From an uncultured Flavobacteriales bacterium (GTDB lineage: Bacteria; Bacteroidota; Bacteroidia; Flavobacteriales; Vicingaceae), in contig CAMPHX010000043.1 in the NCBI GenBank assembly GCA_946886085.1, positions 1 to 8,003 of the forward strand: DNA of 8,003 nt, given 5' to 3'. Positions 7,513-8,003 of the stretch are shown here, in pieces. A model generated the notes under the pieces. That model did not search any database, was not told the DNA's origin, and saw only the letters and a program-made list of their open reading frames with translations. Position 1 is the stretch's first letter; each line of letters opens with the position of its first letter. Made by a program: the position numbers and the translations under genes.

Positions 7513-7719
7513 TTATTTCGTTGAAATCAATAATTCTCGTACATCAACATCTAAAGCTTCTGCAACCTCAAATAAAGTTTCAATAGTTGGTTGCATTTGG
7601 TTTGTACACCATTTGGAAACCGTTGTTCGGTTCTTACCCAAAGCTTCTGCCAACCAATTGTTCGTTTTACCTTGTTCAGCTAAGACAGCTTTGATACGAT
7701 TCTGTGCTTTTTTATCCAT
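7513..7719 (-). CDS. XRE-family helix-turn-helix regulator
   Basis: This 68-aa protein is almost entirely one lambda-repressor/Cro-type HTH domain. Residues 20-29 (N-W-L-A-E-A-L-G) form the first HTH helix and 31-39 (T-T-V-S-K-W) the recognition helix, followed by the family-typical P-T-I-E-T-L-F-E-V-A-E-A-L-D-V, which ends in the usual D-V-R-E-L-L. No sensor or dimerisation domain is attached, so it is a minimal regulator, probably a dimeric DNA-binding protein in the cytoplasm. It is the first gene of the minus-strand series and is divergent from the gene starting at about 7849. The spacer between them carries an inverted repeat that could be its operator, which suggests autoregulation and control of the downstream genes. 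The start is the ATG at 7719, with A-rich leader and no Shine-Dalgarno sequence. Confidence 0.92.
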   Translation of the reverse strand: MDKKAQNRIKAVLAEQGKTNNWLAEALGKNRTTVSKWCTNQMQPTIETLFEVAEALDVDVRELLISTK

Positions 7720-7721
7720 TT

Positions 7722-7763
7722 ATTATGCTCTATAGATAGAATTTGAGGAAAAATAAGCATAAT
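7722..7763 (-). promoter_or_regulatory. Candidate operator/promoter of the HTH gene
   Basis: A perfect 8-bp inverted repeat, ATTATGCT (7722-7729) and AGCATAAT (7756-7763), flanks 26 nt. A partial third copy, AGCATAAA, lies at 7841-7848 immediately before the divergent start. On the minus strand TATTTTTC (7755-7748) differs by one base from the Bacteroidota -7 element TAnnTTTG, so the two arms would bracket a promoter. Binding by the adjacent XRE regulator is a plausible inference. Confidence 0.4.
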
Positions 7764-7848
7764 TCAACAATCGAAAAATAACGCCTTTTAGCTTAAAACG
7801 GTTCTTTTGAATATAAATAATCGTATTAATTTGCTTTAAAAGCATAAA

Positions 7849-8003
7849 ATGAATATTTTTAAGCAAAATTTACAACTCATGCAGAAAAAAACTCCAAAAA
7901 AGGTAATCATTCAATTGATAAAAGACGATTTAAGACACCAACATACCGTTTTAGGTTTGAACCTATTGGGGTTCGATCACGATAATGGAATGTTGGATAT
8001 TTC
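7849..8003 (+). CDS. Partial gene of unknown function, divergent from the cluster
   Basis: An open frame of 51 codons runs off the right edge, so only the N-terminus is visible. It is Lys-rich at first (M-Q-K-K-T-P-K-K), then reads V-I-I-Q-L-I-K-D-D-L-R-H and L-G-L-N-L-L-G-F-D. This is amphipathic-helix-like text without a signal peptide. I do not recognise a named family. The ATG at 7849 is taken as start because it follows an A-rich stretch (A-A-A-A-T-G) typical of Bacteroidota. An in-frame ATG at 7879 would drop ten residues and is almost equally good. Divergent orientation from the XRE gene across a 129-nt spacer with shared AGCATAA copies suggests both could respond to the same regulator. 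Confidence 0.6.
   Translation, partial: MNIFKQNLQLMQKKTPKKVIIQLIKDDLRHQHTVLGLNLLGFDHDNGMLDI

Noticed and set aside
7499..7735. 78-codon plus-strand frame opposite the XRE gene
   Set aside because: It is antisense to a clear HTH protein with strong family signature; its Ser/Ala/Val-rich text is the complement of that gene.

Overview
The window looks like AT-rich chromosomal DNA from a member of the Bacteroidota (Flavobacteriia- or Cytophagia-like). This rests on low GC throughout, translation starts preceded by A-rich leaders with no Shine-Dalgarno sequence, and proteins rich in Lys, Asn and Ile. Genus and species cannot be read from it.

Six genes lie head to tail on the minus strand, covering about 7719 down to 402. 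In transcription order they are: (1) a 68-aa XRE-type helix-turn-helix regulator; (2) a 223-aa MtlR (mannitol repressor)-like all-alpha protein with an R-N-D-A-A-H motif; (3) a ~1072-aa membrane-anchored protein with an N-terminal TM hairpin, a long TPR-like helical array, a GreA/GreB C-terminal-like domain and a C-terminal PIN RNase-like domain; (4) a 378-aa DUF4238 protein; (5) a 348-aa protein with a PD-(D/E)xK nuclease-like motif set; (6) a 278-aa unnamed protein with an R-N-V-L-A-H motif of HEPN type. Genes 3 to 5 are tightly packed: the start of gene 4 overlaps the stop of gene 3 by 8 nt, and only 4 nt separate genes 4 and 5. Gaps elsewhere are 34 to 112 nt. A partial gene of unknown function starts divergently at about 7849 and runs off the right edge.

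The set resembles a prokaryotic conflict or defence locus: a small regulator, a large sensor/scaffold protein ending in an RNase domain, and several accessory proteins with nuclease-like signatures. A TPR plus GreAB-C plus PIN arrangement has, to my recollection, been described as a predicted conflict-system protein. The N-terminal membrane hairpin and this particular neighbourhood are what deserve a closer look. No mannitol genes are nearby, so a sugar-repressor role for the MtlR-like protein is unlikely.

The left 401 bases hold no intact gene. They contain short repeats (CTATGT triplicate, AGGGTACTA duplicate, small inverted repeats) and a minus-strand frame interrupted by stops that might be a decayed gene end. 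They may mark the edge of the island, but no integrase, tRNA or insertion sequence is visible.
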